Source: CAVOJV01 sp963696325 (GTDB lineage Bacteria > Pseudomonadota > Gammaproteobacteria > Competibacterales > Competibacteraceae). From it: a DNA stretch of 52,763 bases. A program made the position numbers and the translations under genes. The stretch spans positions 1-52,763 of the forward strand of contig CAVOJV010000060.1 in NCBI GenBank assembly GCA_963696325.1, in the 5' to 3' direction. A model generated the notes under the pieces. It was not told the origin of the DNA and searched no databases. It was given only the letters and a program-made list of their open reading frames with translations. Shown piece after piece: positions 38,456-46,569 of the stretch; position 1 is the first letter of the stretch; each line of letters starts with the position of its first letter.

Positions 38456-39965
38456 GAAAGTGGTTTCCCCCCAGCGCCTTTCGCCGCAGCAGGGGCGAAG
38501 CGCGGTAGCGGTCTTCACCATAGGTGCTGGCCAGGTTGTCCAGTACCCGGAGCACGACGGGCAAGCCGATGGCATCGGCCCAGGCCAACGGACCGCGCGG
38601 ATAGTTCACCCCATTCTGCATGGCGGTATCGACGGCGGCAGCCTCGCAGACCTGCTGGTTGACGGCGTCGGCGCCCTCGTTGGCCAGCATGCACACCGTG
38701 CGCAACACCACCATGCCAGGTATGTCGGCGATGACCGAGACCGGTTTGCCGAGGGCCTGGAACAGGCCGACAGCGGCGTTCAGAGCCGCTGGCCCTGCCT
38801 GGTCGGCGGGGGCCAGGGCGATACGGGTGGCCTTGCCGTAGTCCAGGGCCAGATCGAAGAGTACCAGCTTGCGCAAGCCGTCGCTGGCGGCCCGCTCGGT
38901 GGCGAAACGGCCATCGCTCAAGGCCAGGACGGCAGCGTCCAGCTCGATAAGACCGTCACCCGCCCGGCGTTCCAACGCGATGCCAGCCTGCTGGATCAAT
39001 TCTGCCAAGGGTTCGGCTATTCCCAGCCCGCCGCGAAGGATGACGCGCTCCGGCCTTGACCCCGCGGGGGCCGTGTGAGGAGCCGGGCGCTCGGCGCCTT
39101 CGCTGTAGTCATAGAAACCCCGCCCGGCCTTGCGCCCCAGGTAGCCGGCGCTCACCAGTTCCTGTTGCAGCAGGGAAGGAAGAAAGCGGGGATCGTTGAA
39201 ATAGGCTGCAAACACGGAACTGGTGACGGCGAAATTGACATCATGGCCGATCAGATCCATGAGTTCGAAGGGGCCCATGCGAAAACCACCCGCCTCGCGC
39301 AGGAGAGCATCGATGGTGGCCGGATCGGCGCCGCCTTCCTGCATGACCCGCATGCCCTCGGCGTAAAAGGGCCGGGCTACCCGGTTGACGATGAAGCCGG
39401 GGGTGGATTTGGCATGAACGGGCTGTTTACCCCAGCTCTTGGCGGTATCAAAGATGGTCTGCGCTACCTCCCGGCGGGTAGCGATGCCGCTGATGACCTC
39501 CACCAGCTTCATGAGCGGCGCCGGATTAAAAAAGTGCATGCCCACCAGGTTAGAGGGGCGCTTCAGGGCGGCGCCGATGGCGGTGATGGAGATGGAGGAG
39601 GTATTGGTGGCGAGGATAGTGTTGTTTCCGCAAATCTCCTCGATTTGGCTGAAAATCTGGCGCTTGATGTCCAGCTTCTCGACAATTACTTCGAGCACCA
39701 AACGCGCGGGCGCCAGATCCTCCAGATGGCGAATCGGCATGATACGGCCGAGGATGGCATCGCGCTCGCCGGCGCACAGCTTGCCGCGTTCCACCAGCCG
39801 TCCCAGATCATTGGCGATGCGGGCGAGAGCCTTGACATTGGCGCCGTCAGCGGAGTCGTACAGCAGCACCGGATGACCGGCGTGAGCGGCGATCTGAACG
39901 ATGCCGGCGCCCATCGTGCCGGCCCCAATCACGCCGATGGTCGCCGCAGTGGGCAGTGCAGCCAT
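38448..39965 (-). CDS. paaH: 3-hydroxyadipyl-CoA dehydrogenase
   Basis: This NAD-dependent enzyme oxidises 3-hydroxyadipyl-CoA to 3-oxoadipyl-CoA, the substrate of PaaJ. It is the double-domain PaaH form, 505 residues: an N-terminal GVIGAGTMGAGIVQIAAHAG (GxGxxG at 14-19), NTSSISITAIGAAL, GMHFFNPAPLMKLVEVISG (catalytic His), a PGFIVNRVARPFYAEGMRV link and one 3HCDH domain ending GYLGRKAGRGFYDYSEG. A second 3HCDH domain (PVVLRVLDNLASTYGEDRYR) follows. The gene lies one base after paaG. Length agrees with the PaaH branch rather than short PhaB/FadB dehydrogenases. Confidence 0.92.
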   Translation of the reverse strand: MAALPTAATIGVIGAGTMGAGIVQIAAHAGHPVLLYDSADGANVKALARIANDLGRLVERGKLCAGERDAILGRIMPIRHLEDLAPARLVLEVIVEKLDIKRQIFSQIEEICGNNTILATNTSSISITAIGAALKRPSNLVGMHFFNPAPLMKLVEVISGIATRREVAQTIFDTAKSWGKQPVHAKSTPGFIVNRVARPFYAEGMRVMQEGGADPATIDALLREAGGFRMGPFELMDLIGHDVNFAVTSSVFAAYFNDPRFLPSLLQQELVSAGYLGRKAGRGFYDYSEGAERPAPHTAPAGSRPERVILRGGLGIAEPLAELIQQAGIALERRAGDGLIELDAAVLALSDGRFATERAASDGLRKLVLFDLALDYGKATRIALAPADQAGPAALNAAVGLFQALGKPVSVIADIPGMVVLRTVCMLANEGADAVNQQVCEAAAVDTAMQNGVNYPRGPLAWADAIGLPVVLRVLDNLASTYGEDRYRASPLLRRKALGGNHFHG

Positions 39966-39966
39966 G

Positions 39967-40758
39967 CTAGCGTCCCTTGAACACGGGTTTGCGCTTTTCC
40001 ATGAAGGCGGCGACCCCTTCGCGGTAGTCCTCGCTGCGCCCGCCCAGGCGCATGCAGTCCCGTTCCAGGTCCAGTTGCTGATCTAGCGTATTGGTATAGG
40101 AAGCGTTGATGGCCCGCTTGATCATGGCCAGGCCAAAGGTGGGCTGGGTGGCCAGATGGCGGGCCATGCCACCGGCTTCCTCCATTAATTTGTCATCGTC
40201 CACACACTTCCAGATCAGGCCCCACTGCTCGGCCTGTTCGGCGCTCAGCTTATCGCCCAGCAAGGCCAGTCCCATCGCACGGGCATGGCCCACCAGGCGC
40301 GGTAAATGCCAGGTGCTGCCGGAATCGGGTATCAGGCCGAGTCGGCAGAAGGCCTGGACGAAGCTGGCGGAACGGGCCGCGAACACCAGGTCACAGGCCA
40401 GCACCAGGCTGGCGCCGGCGCCAGCGGCTACGCCATTGACGGCGCAGACCACCGGAATTTGAAGGCCCTTGATGGTGCGGATCAGGGGGTTATAGTTGTT
40501 CTCAACGGAAGCGCCAAGATCGGGCAGTTGCTCGCCGGGGGCCACGCTGCGATCGCTCAGGTCTTGGCCCGCGCAAAAGCCGCGGCCAGTGCCCGTGAGC
40601 AGCAGGCAGCGCGCTGCCGGATCGTCCTTGACCTGCTTCAGGGTGGCGCGAATTTCCTCGAACATCTCTGTGTTGAAGCTATTGAGGCTTTTGGGGCGGT
40701 TCAGGGTCAGGGTGGCGACCCCGTCGGCGATGGCGAATTCGATGGTGTTGTAGCTCAT
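39967..40758 (-). CDS. paaG: 2-(1,2-epoxy-1,2-dihydrophenyl)acetyl-CoA isomerase
   Basis: PaaG is a crotonase-fold enzyme converting the ring epoxide to oxepin-CoA. The 263-residue protein has GRGFCAGQDLSDR (the Asp typical of PaaG), VCAVNGVAAGAGASLVLACD (oxyanion GAGA), and AFCRLGLIPDSGSTWHLPRLVG, where the DSG/STW replaces the usual EVxxG catalytic segment and is a PaaG mark. The C-terminus REGVAAFMEKRKPVFKGR is crotonase-like. Because the epoxide substrate must come from an epoxidase, its presence supports a ring-epoxidising pathway here even though paaABCDE is not in the window. Confidence 0.92.
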   Translation of the reverse strand: MSYNTIEFAIADGVATLTLNRPKSLNSFNTEMFEEIRATLKQVKDDPAARCLLLTGTGRGFCAGQDLSDRSVAPGEQLPDLGASVENNYNPLIRTIKGLQIPVVCAVNGVAAGAGASLVLACDLVFAARSASFVQAFCRLGLIPDSGSTWHLPRLVGHARAMGLALLGDKLSAEQAEQWGLIWKCVDDDKLMEEAGGMARHLATQPTFGLAMIKRAINASYTNTLDQQLDLERDCMRLGGRSEDYREGVAAFMEKRKPVFKGR

Positions 40759-40772
40759 GATGGATGGCCCTA

Positions 40773-41552
40773 TCAACGTCCAGTAAAAGTGGGTTTGCGT
40801 TTTTCCATGAAGGCGGCGATGCCCTCGCGGCGGTCTTCGGTCGCGGCCAGCAGGTTGTAGGCCTTACGTTCCAGGTTGAGGCCGGATTCCAGGCTGGTTT
40901 CGAAGGCTTTAAGCAGGGCTTCCTTGGCAAGACGCACGGCCAGCGGCGGCTTGGCGGCGATGATTTTGGCAAGTTGCAGGGCGCGCTCGATGGTCAGTTC
41001 CGGGAGTGTAATTTCCGCCACCAGGCCAGCGGCCAGCGCGGCGTGGGCGTCGAGCATTTCTCCGGACAGCACGAGTTTCATGGCCAGGGACTTGCCGACG
41101 GCGCGGATCAGCCGCTGAGTGCCGCCCGCGCCGGGGATGATGCCGAGATTGATTTCCGGCTGCCCGAACCGGGCGTTGTCGCCGGCGATGATGATGTCGG
41201 CCTGCATGGCCAGCTCGCAGCCGCCGCCCAGGGCGAAGCCGTTGACCGCTGCGAGCAGGGGCTTGGGAAAGCGGTCGATGCGATTGCGGAAAGCTTGGCG
41301 TGGATCGGTCAGGGTTCCAACCATATCCAGTTCCGCCATCTCCTTGATGTCGGCGCCCGCCGCGAACACGCTCGGGCCGCCACTCAACACCACGGCGCGC
41401 ACTGCCCCATCGCTGGCGGCCTCGTCCAGGGCATCTGCCAATTCGCTGAGCAACTGGGTGCGCAGGGCGTTACGGGCTTGAGGACGGTTCAGGGTGATCA
41501 GCAATACCCCGGACTGTATAGGACTGACGATAATATCTGCGAAAGCTGACAT
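40773..41552 (-). CDS. paaF: 2,3-dehydroadipyl-CoA hydratase / enoyl-CoA hydratase
   Basis: PaaF hydrates 2,3-dehydroadipyl-CoA to 3-hydroxyadipyl-CoA. The 259-residue crotonase has FAAGADIKEMAELDM, LAAVNGFALGGGCELAMQAD with the oxyanion-hole GGGCE and the first catalytic Glu, and FGQPEINLGIIPGAGGTQRL with the second Glu. Both catalytic acids are present, so it is a true hydratase, unlike PaaG. It starts the run paaF-G-H-I-J-K and is 106 bases after the PaaA-like gene, on the same strand. The assignment to adipyl rather than general enoyl substrates follows from operon context. Confidence 0.9.
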   Translation of the reverse strand: MSAFADIIVSPIQSGVLLITLNRPQARNALRTQLLSELADALDEAASDGAVRAVVLSGGPSVFAAGADIKEMAELDMVGTLTDPRQAFRNRIDRFPKPLLAAVNGFALGGGCELAMQADIIIAGDNARFGQPEINLGIIPGAGGTQRLIRAVGKSLAMKLVLSGEMLDAHAALAAGLVAEITLPELTIERALQLAKIIAAKPPLAVRLAKEALLKAFETSLESGLNLERKAYNLLAATEDRREGIAAFMEKRKPTFTGR

Positions 41553-41658
41553 GGAATATTGGTTTATGTTAGCCCACCGGCCCCCGAGCGATTGGCGGCT
41601 GCCAACCGCCGCCTCAGCGCGATGGCCGCGATGGGCACGGAGGCTCTGGCTGGTTATT

Positions 41659-42426
41659 TCATTTCGGGGCAGTCAAACCGAGTCGGGCTAACCGCGCTGC
41701 AATCTCGGTTTCCCAGGTCTGCAACAATTCGGAGTTGCTGTGCTGGCGCAAGCCGTACTTACGGTAGAGGTCCACCCGGTCTGAATCGATCCGTCCGAAG
41801 GTGGCAGCGACCCTGGGATACCAGTAGCTGACAGAGGCCTGGGCGGGCAGGGGGGAACCCTGGCGCTCCACTGCCGCGCGCAAGCCCCGTTCGCCCAGCT
41901 CGGCATGCTCGGCCTCGCGCTTGACGATGCTAGCCATGCAGTTCGCCAGAGGTTCGTAGGAACAGTGTTGCAGTTCCCCGATCTGCACGGTGGTGGCCGC
42001 GCCCATCAACATATTCATGGATACACTGTCAGTCCAGCCCTCAAGGGGATAATGGAATACATTGAGGCGTTTGTCGCCGCCAACCCGCCGGGAGCCCAGG
42101 TCTGCATCGCGATCCAGGCGCGCATTCCAGGAATGAGAGTTGACATACAAGCCAGGGTTGACGCCGAAATCCTTGAGGAGCTCCAGCACGGTTTCGGCAT
42201 GATGAAACTTCTCCGACACGAGCCGTGCCGCGATCATCCGCTCCTTGAGTCCGGGGCCACGGTTGATCACGTCGGCGAAGCCGGCGGCGCCGGCTAACTC
42301 GGAGTCCGCAAAAATCACCATCAAGCGCAACAGCTCCCCGCGGTAACCAACGGACAAGGCATCGCCCCGCTTGATCCGGTCACCGGCTGCGATGCGGTCG
42401 ATCAGAATTTTTTCTTCCGTCGCCAT
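41659..42426 (-). CDS. Stand-alone PaaA/PaaC-family protein, putative diiron oxygenase component
   Basis: A 255-residue ferritin-fold protein of the phenylacetate catabolic family. By hand alignment with E. coli PaaA as I remember it, ADSELAG (Glu43), SEKFHHAE (Glu72, His75) and the CSYEPLANCMASIVKREAEH block (Glu171, His174) match iron ligands; the CSYxPxAxxM stretch is very PaaA-like. The position of the sixth ligand, Asp126 of PaaA, falls on Gly142, with Glu151 nearby. It heads the leftward paa operon with a GGGGAGAG site before ATG 42426 and faces a flavodoxin across the divergent region. No PaaB, PaaC, PaaD or PaaE partner is in the window. It may be a single-type ring epoxidase, or a partner of a set elsewhere. 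Confidence 0.8.
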   Translation of the reverse strand: MATEEKILIDRIAAGDRIKRGDALSVGYRGELLRLMVIFADSELAGAAGFADVINRGPGLKERMIAARLVSEKFHHAETVLELLKDFGVNPGLYVNSHSWNARLDRDADLGSRRVGGDKRLNVFHYPLEGWTDSVSMNMLMGAATTVQIGELQHCSYEPLANCMASIVKREAEHAELGERGLRAAVERQGSPLPAQASVSYWYPRVAATFGRIDSDRVDLYRKYGLRQHSNSELLQTWETEIAARLARLGLTAPK

Positions 42427-42513
42427 AATATTAACGCTCTCCCCATCTATACGGGTCTTGCCCGAGATTATGCCGGGCACCGATTCATTCTTTATTAAGA
42501 TTACATTATAATT

Positions 42514-42552
42514 CTAAAGAGACACAATACTAAAGAGACACAATACTAAAGA
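42514..42552. repeat. Short tandem repeat, 16-base unit
   Basis: CTAAAGAGACACAATA is present twice in tandem, followed by a partial third copy (CTAAAGA), in the AT-rich divergent region between the PaaA-like and flavodoxin genes. Confidence 0.85.
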
Positions 42553-42563
42553 AAAAAACGCTG

Positions 42564-42575
42564 TTTCGGTATCAG
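42564..42575 (+). promoter_or_regulatory. Candidate operator copy 1 in the paa divergent region
   Basis: TTTCGGTATCAG, an exact 12-base match to a second copy at 42811-42822, lies on the same strand 138 bases from the PaaA-like start. The repeat in a divergent region of paa genes suggests a regulator-binding site; no regulator gene is in the window. Confidence 0.45.
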
Positions 42576-42809
42576 TAAAATCGACTGGGATGAAGAAACT
42601 CAAAGATTATGAGAAAGTTGAATTCAGGCTCATTGGAAACCTGGTGAAAACCTTGCGAAAGACGTATAAATGCGAATAATTATGCATCTTTCCGCTTTCT
42701 CCGCGGTCCCGTAGGCGAGTCTTCGCGAGGTTAAACTGAACCGCGATGCGAACGCCGGTGAGGTTAAGAAAAATCCACAAATAGATACAATAATAAAGCA
42801 ATACTCGAT

Positions 42810-42826
42810 CTTTCGGTATCAGAAAG
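42810..42826 (+). promoter_or_regulatory. Candidate operator copy 2 in the paa divergent region
   Basis: This copy of TTTCGGTATCAG is embedded in an inverted repeat, CTTTC-7-GAAAG, 73 bases before the flavodoxin ATG. Position and symmetry are typical of a dimeric regulator site. Confidence 0.45.
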
Positions 42827-42898
42827 TTTGGTGTATCTTTGCACCGTGAATAACCCTACTAGCCTGCCTGGCAACTTGGCTGGTCCCTGCGAGGAACT

Positions 42899-43348
42899 AT
42901 GGCGAACATTGTGATTGTGGTTGGTACGGAATCCGGCAACGCACAGATGGTTGCGGAAACTCTGCAAGACGAACTGGGTAACTTAGGTCACCAGATCGAA
43001 GTGGCGGAAGAGCCAGACTTGGTTTCCCTGGACCTGGCGAATCGTGAGGTGGTGCTGATCTGCACCTCCACGCATGGCGATGGGGAACTGCCGGATAATA
43101 TCATCCCCTTCCACGATGCGTTGCAAGCAACCCGGCCAGATCTGTCCCATATCCGCTATGGAGTTATCGCCCTGGGGGATCAAACCTATCATGAAACCTT
43201 CTGCCGAGCCGGTAAGGATATGGATAGACTGTTTGCTGAACTGGGCGCGCTTAAGGTAGGGGAGCGCCTGGAAATCGATGCCTGTACCCAGCCATTGCCT
43301 GACGAAGACGCGACCGAGTGGGCCGAGGAATGGGTGACCCTGCTTTAA
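42899..43348 (+). CDS. Flavodoxin (MioC-like)
   Basis: A 149-residue FMN electron carrier. The phosphate-binding loop is GTESGNAQMVAE (residues 9-20), followed by LICTSTHGDGELPDN near 53-67, a loop seen in the CPR/MioC flavodoxin-like family, then GVIALGDQTYHETFCRAGKD near 89-108 covering the FMN isoalloxazine. GAGGA precedes the ATG. It is the first gene of the rightward run, 45 bases before PaaN, and faces the PaaA-like gene. This placement suggests supply of electrons to an oxygenase, taking the role usually played by the PaaE reductase; that is inference. A general housekeeping role cannot be excluded. Confidence 0.88.
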   Translation: MANIVIVVGTESGNAQMVAETLQDELGNLGHQIEVAEEPDLVSLDLANREVVLICTSTHGDGELPDNIIPFHDALQATRPDLSHIRYGVIALGDQTYHETFCRAGKDMDRLFAELGALKVGERLEIDACTQPLPDEDATEWAEEWVTLL

Positions 43349-43393
43349 AGGTGTTACAGTAAGAACATTCAACAGACGAGGAAATTCCGAATT

Positions 43394-45058
43394 ATGAGCC
43401 AGCACTTCTTTGAACGCCATCGCGAAACCTTGGAGCGAGCCCTGAAGGCGATCCATGATCGCGGTTACTGGAGCGCCTATCCGGAGATGCCAAGCGGCAA
43501 GCTCTATGGGGAGACCGCCAATGACGACGGCAAAGCCGCCTTCGAGGGCTATCTCAACGCGTATTTTGAGATCGACCAACCGGGTACCGTAGGTAAGGTG
43601 GGCAAGGAAGTCTCGCCCTTCGGTACGCAACTGGGCATCACCTATCCCAAAGCGGATGTCGACGTGCTGCTGCCGGCCATGCAGGCCGCTATCCCCGCTT
43701 GGCGCAAGGCCAGTCCCGCGGTCCGTGCCGGCGTTTGCCTGGAAATCCTGCACCGGCTCAACAAGCGCAGCTACGAGGTGGCTTATGCCGTGATGCATAC
43801 CACCGGCCAGGCTTTCATGATGGCCTTCCAGGCTGGCGGCCCCCATGCCCAGGATCGTGGTCTGGAAGCCGTGGCCTATGCGTATCGAGAGATGAAACAG
43901 ACGGCGGAAACCGGCTACTGGGAGAAGCCCCAGGGCAAGCAGGAACCGCTGAAGATGAATAAGAAATTCAACATCATGCCGCGCGGCATTGGCCTGGTGA
44001 TCGGCTGCTGCACGTTCCCCACCTGGAACGGCTATCCTGGCTTCTTCGCCAGTCTTGCCACCGGCAACGCCGTGCTTGCCAAGCCGCATGCGGGCGCCAT
44101 TCTGCCGATGGCCATCACCGTGCAGATCAGCCGCGAGGTGCTGAAGGAAGCCGGTTTCGATCCCAACCTGGTAACGCTGGTCGCCAATGATCCCGGCCAG
44201 CCCATGGCCTCCGTCCTGGCCATGCGTCCGGAGATCAAGATCATCGACTTCACCGGCAGCACCGCGAATGGCGACTGGCTTGAACAGCATGCCCGCCATG
44301 CTCAGGTGTACACCGAAAAAGCCGGCGTCAATACCATCGTCATCGATTCCAACGATGACTTCAAAGGCATGATCCGCAACATTGCCTTCTCACTCTGCCT
44401 GTATTCCGGCCAGATGTGCACCGCGCCGCAGAACATTTATGTGCCCAGGGACGGCATCAAGGCCGGCGATCAGCACCTGAGCTTTGCCGAAGTCGCCAAG
44501 GCTATCGCCGATGGGGTGAGCAAGTTCCTGTCTGATCCGGCGCGTGCCGTGGAAGTGCTGGGCGCAATCCAGAACGAGGGCGTGCTCAGACGCATCGAGG
44601 CCGCCCATGATCTGGGCGAAGTGTTGCTGGCCTCCCAGACCATCACCCACCCGCAGTTCCCCGCCGCGACCGTGCGTACCCCGGTGATCATCAAACTGGA
44701 TGCCACCGACGGAAGTATCTATATGCACGAGCATTTCGGCCCCATCGCCTTCGTGATCGCCACCGACAACACTGAACACAGCATGGCGCTGGTCAGCAAG
44801 GCCGTTCGTGAGCAGGGCGCGCTGACCGCCTCGATCTACTCCAGCGATGAAGCGGTGCTGTCCGCGATGGAGGAGGCCACGGCGGAAGCCGGCGTGGCGT
44901 TGTCATGCAATCTGACCGGCGGGGTGTTCGTCAACCAGTCGGCGGCATTCAGTGACTTCCATGGCACCGGCGCTAATCCGGCTGCCAATGCCACCCTCAC
45001 CGACGGCGCTTTCGTCGCCAGCCGCTTCCGGGTGGTACAGAGCCGCCGGCACGCGTGA
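43394..45058 (+). CDS. paaN: Phenylacetic acid degradation aldehyde dehydrogenase PaaN
   Basis: PaaN-type proteins oxidise the ring-opened semialdehyde-CoA in phenylacetate degradation. The 554-residue protein has an unusual N-terminus (HFFERHRETLERALKAIHDR), PRGIGLVIGCCTFPTWNGYP for cofactor binding, VVIDFTGSTANGDWL-like segment FTGSTANGDWLEQHA, and the catalytic Cys in SGQMCTAPQNIYVP near residue 342. Length and the ERHRETLERA opening match the stand-alone PaaN branch, which lacks the C-terminal MaoC hydratase domain of PaaZ. Here no MaoC gene is adjacent, so the ring-opening hydrolase must be supplied by another gene. GAGGAA precedes the ATG. Confidence 0.92.
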   Translation: MSQHFFERHRETLERALKAIHDRGYWSAYPEMPSGKLYGETANDDGKAAFEGYLNAYFEIDQPGTVGKVGKEVSPFGTQLGITYPKADVDVLLPAMQAAIPAWRKASPAVRAGVCLEILHRLNKRSYEVAYAVMHTTGQAFMMAFQAGGPHAQDRGLEAVAYAYREMKQTAETGYWEKPQGKQEPLKMNKKFNIMPRGIGLVIGCCTFPTWNGYPGFFASLATGNAVLAKPHAGAILPMAITVQISREVLKEAGFDPNLVTLVANDPGQPMASVLAMRPEIKIIDFTGSTANGDWLEQHARHAQVYTEKAGVNTIVIDSNDDFKGMIRNIAFSLCLYSGQMCTAPQNIYVPRDGIKAGDQHLSFAEVAKAIADGVSKFLSDPARAVEVLGAIQNEGVLRRIEAAHDLGEVLLASQTITHPQFPAATVRTPVIIKLDATDGSIYMHEHFGPIAFVIATDNTEHSMALVSKAVREQGALTASIYSSDEAVLSAMEEATAEAGVALSCNLTGGVFVNQSAAFSDFHGTGANPAANATLTDGAFVASRFRVVQSRRHA

Positions 45059-45068
45059 GCGCGGACTA

Positions 45069-45674
45069 ATGCCAATCTATGCCATCGATGGGGTGATACC
45101 GGTGGTGCACCCCAGCGCCTATATTCATCCAACGGCATCCCTGATCGGTGACGTCATCATCGGTCCCGGTTGTTACATTGGTCCCTGTGCGTCCCTGCGC
45201 GGCGACTTTGGCCGGTTGATCCTGGAACCGGGGGTGAACGTCCAGGACACCTGCGTCATGCACGGTTTTCCAGGCACCGACACGGTGATCGAGGCCGATG
45301 GCCATATCGGCCATGGCGCGGTGCTGCACGGTTGCCGGGTTGGCAAGAACGCCATGGTGGGCATGAACGCGGTCATCATGGATAATGCCGTCGTCGGTGA
45401 GTCCAGCATTGTCGCCGCGATGGCCTTCGTGAAGGCCAATGTGACCCTGCCGGCCCGCAGCCTGATCGCCGGCGTGCCCGCCAAGGTGATCCGCGAACTC
45501 ACCGACGAGGAGATCGCCTGGAAACGGGAGGGTACGGCTACCTACCAACAATTGACGGTTCGCTCCCTGGCCAGCTTGCGGGAGACTGCGCCGCTGGCAG
45601 AAGTGGAACCCGACCGCCAGCGCCTTCAGATCAGCGACGTGCAACCTCTGTACAAGACCCGCCAGCAAAAATGA
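45069..45674 (+). CDS. paaY: Phenylacetate degradation thioesterase-like protein PaaY
   Basis: A left-handed beta-helix protein of 201 residues, gamma-carbonic anhydrase-like, which acts as a thioesterase removing toxic CoA by-products in the phenylacetate pathway. It shows hexapeptide repeats (HPSAYIHPTASLIGDVIIGP, GHIGHGAVLHGCRVGKNAMV, NAVIMDNAVVGESSIVAAMA) and His residues at metal-ligand positions (MHGFPG, IGHGAVLHG). It starts 10 bases after the PaaN stop, so translation of the two is linked. The C-terminal helical tail (LTDEEIAWKREGTATYQQL) is PaaY-like. Confidence 0.9.
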   Translation: MPIYAIDGVIPVVHPSAYIHPTASLIGDVIIGPGCYIGPCASLRGDFGRLILEPGVNVQDTCVMHGFPGTDTVIEADGHIGHGAVLHGCRVGKNAMVGMNAVIMDNAVVGESSIVAAMAFVKANVTLPARSLIAGVPAKVIRELTDEEIAWKREGTATYQQLTVRSLASLRETAPLAEVEPDRQRLQISDVQPLYKTRQQK

Positions 45675-45749
45675 TACTGTAGTGCCAGGACACCCCCAAG
45701 CCGGGGGCGTTCGCAGGTCACCAACGCACTCCTGTGGAGATAATAAAAG

Positions 45750-46535
45750 ATGAATTACAAAGATATCCTGGTCGAAACCCGCGGCACTGTGGGGCTGATC
45801 ACGTTGAATCGTCCCAAGGCGCTGAATGCGCTGTCCATCACCTTGATGCGGGAAATGGGCAAGGCCCTGGATGCCTTTGAGAGGGATGATGCCATCGGCG
45901 CTATGGTGTTAACCGGCAATGAAAAGGCTTTCGCCGCTGGCGCTGATATCAATGAAATGAAGGATAAGGAATTCATGGACCTGTTCCTGACCGATTTCCC
46001 GCACGCGCCGGGGGATGGATGGCGTAGGCTCTATTCGGTGCGCAAGCCGGTGATTGCCGCGGTCGCTGGGTTTGCCCTGGGAGGTGGTTGCGAGGTCGCC
46101 ATGGCCTGTGATTTCATCCTTGCCGCCGACAACGCCAAGTTCGGCCAGCCAGAGATCAATCTCGGCACGATGCCGGGCGCCGGTGGCACCCAGCGACTGG
46201 CGCGCGCCGTGGGCAAGGCCAAGGCTATGGAGATGTGCCTTACCGGGCGCACGATGGACGCCCAGGAGGCCGAACGGGCCGGTCTGGTGAGTCGGATCGT
46301 GCCCGTCGCTGAACTGCTTGATGAAGCCATCAAGACGGCGGAAAAAATCGCGGGCATGTCGCGGCCGGTGGTGATGATGATCAAGGAGTCCGTCAATATG
46401 GCTTTTTCCAGCACTCTTCAGGAAGGCCTGCGTTTCGAGAGCCGTGCTTTTCATGCCACCTTTGCCACTGCCGACCGCAAAGAAGGCATGACCGCCTTCG
46501 CGGAAAAGCGCAAGCCGGCGTTCAAGCACCGCTAG
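45750..46535 (+). CDS. Enoyl-CoA hydratase, second copy in the paa region
   Basis: A 261-residue crotonase with both catalytic acids (GFALGGGCEVAMACD and FGQPEINLGTMPGAGGTQRL), AFAAGADINEMKDKEF and a C-terminal RKEGMTAFAEKRKPAFKHR. It is close to PaaF in pattern but has a DFPHAPGDGWRRLY insert-like stretch where short hydratases have a shorter loop. It follows paaY in the rightward run. Candidate roles are a duplicate 2,3-dehydroadipyl-CoA hydratase or general short-chain enoyl-CoA hydratase. GGAGA lies before the ATG. Confidence 0.88.
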   Translation: MNYKDILVETRGTVGLITLNRPKALNALSITLMREMGKALDAFERDDAIGAMVLTGNEKAFAAGADINEMKDKEFMDLFLTDFPHAPGDGWRRLYSVRKPVIAAVAGFALGGGCEVAMACDFILAADNAKFGQPEINLGTMPGAGGTQRLARAVGKAKAMEMCLTGRTMDAQEAERAGLVSRIVPVAELLDEAIKTAEKIAGMSRPVVMMIKESVNMAFSSTLQEGLRFESRAFHATFATADRKEGMTAFAEKRKPAFKHR

Positions 46536-46569
46536 ATTGCGAAAAGCTGTCCCCAGTGGTGCGTTGAGC

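Noticed and set aside
42514..42552. Short tandem repeat as a CRISPR array
   Set aside because: Units are 16 bases with no spacers and no cas genes in the window.
42983..44299. 438-residue antisense frame over flavodoxin and paaN
   Set aside because: Shadow composition; paaN and flavodoxin on the plus strand have all conserved motifs.
45690..45710. CCCCC/GGGGG hairpin after paaY as a terminator
   Set aside because: Only five pairs, no T-run, and the next gene appears to continue the same run.
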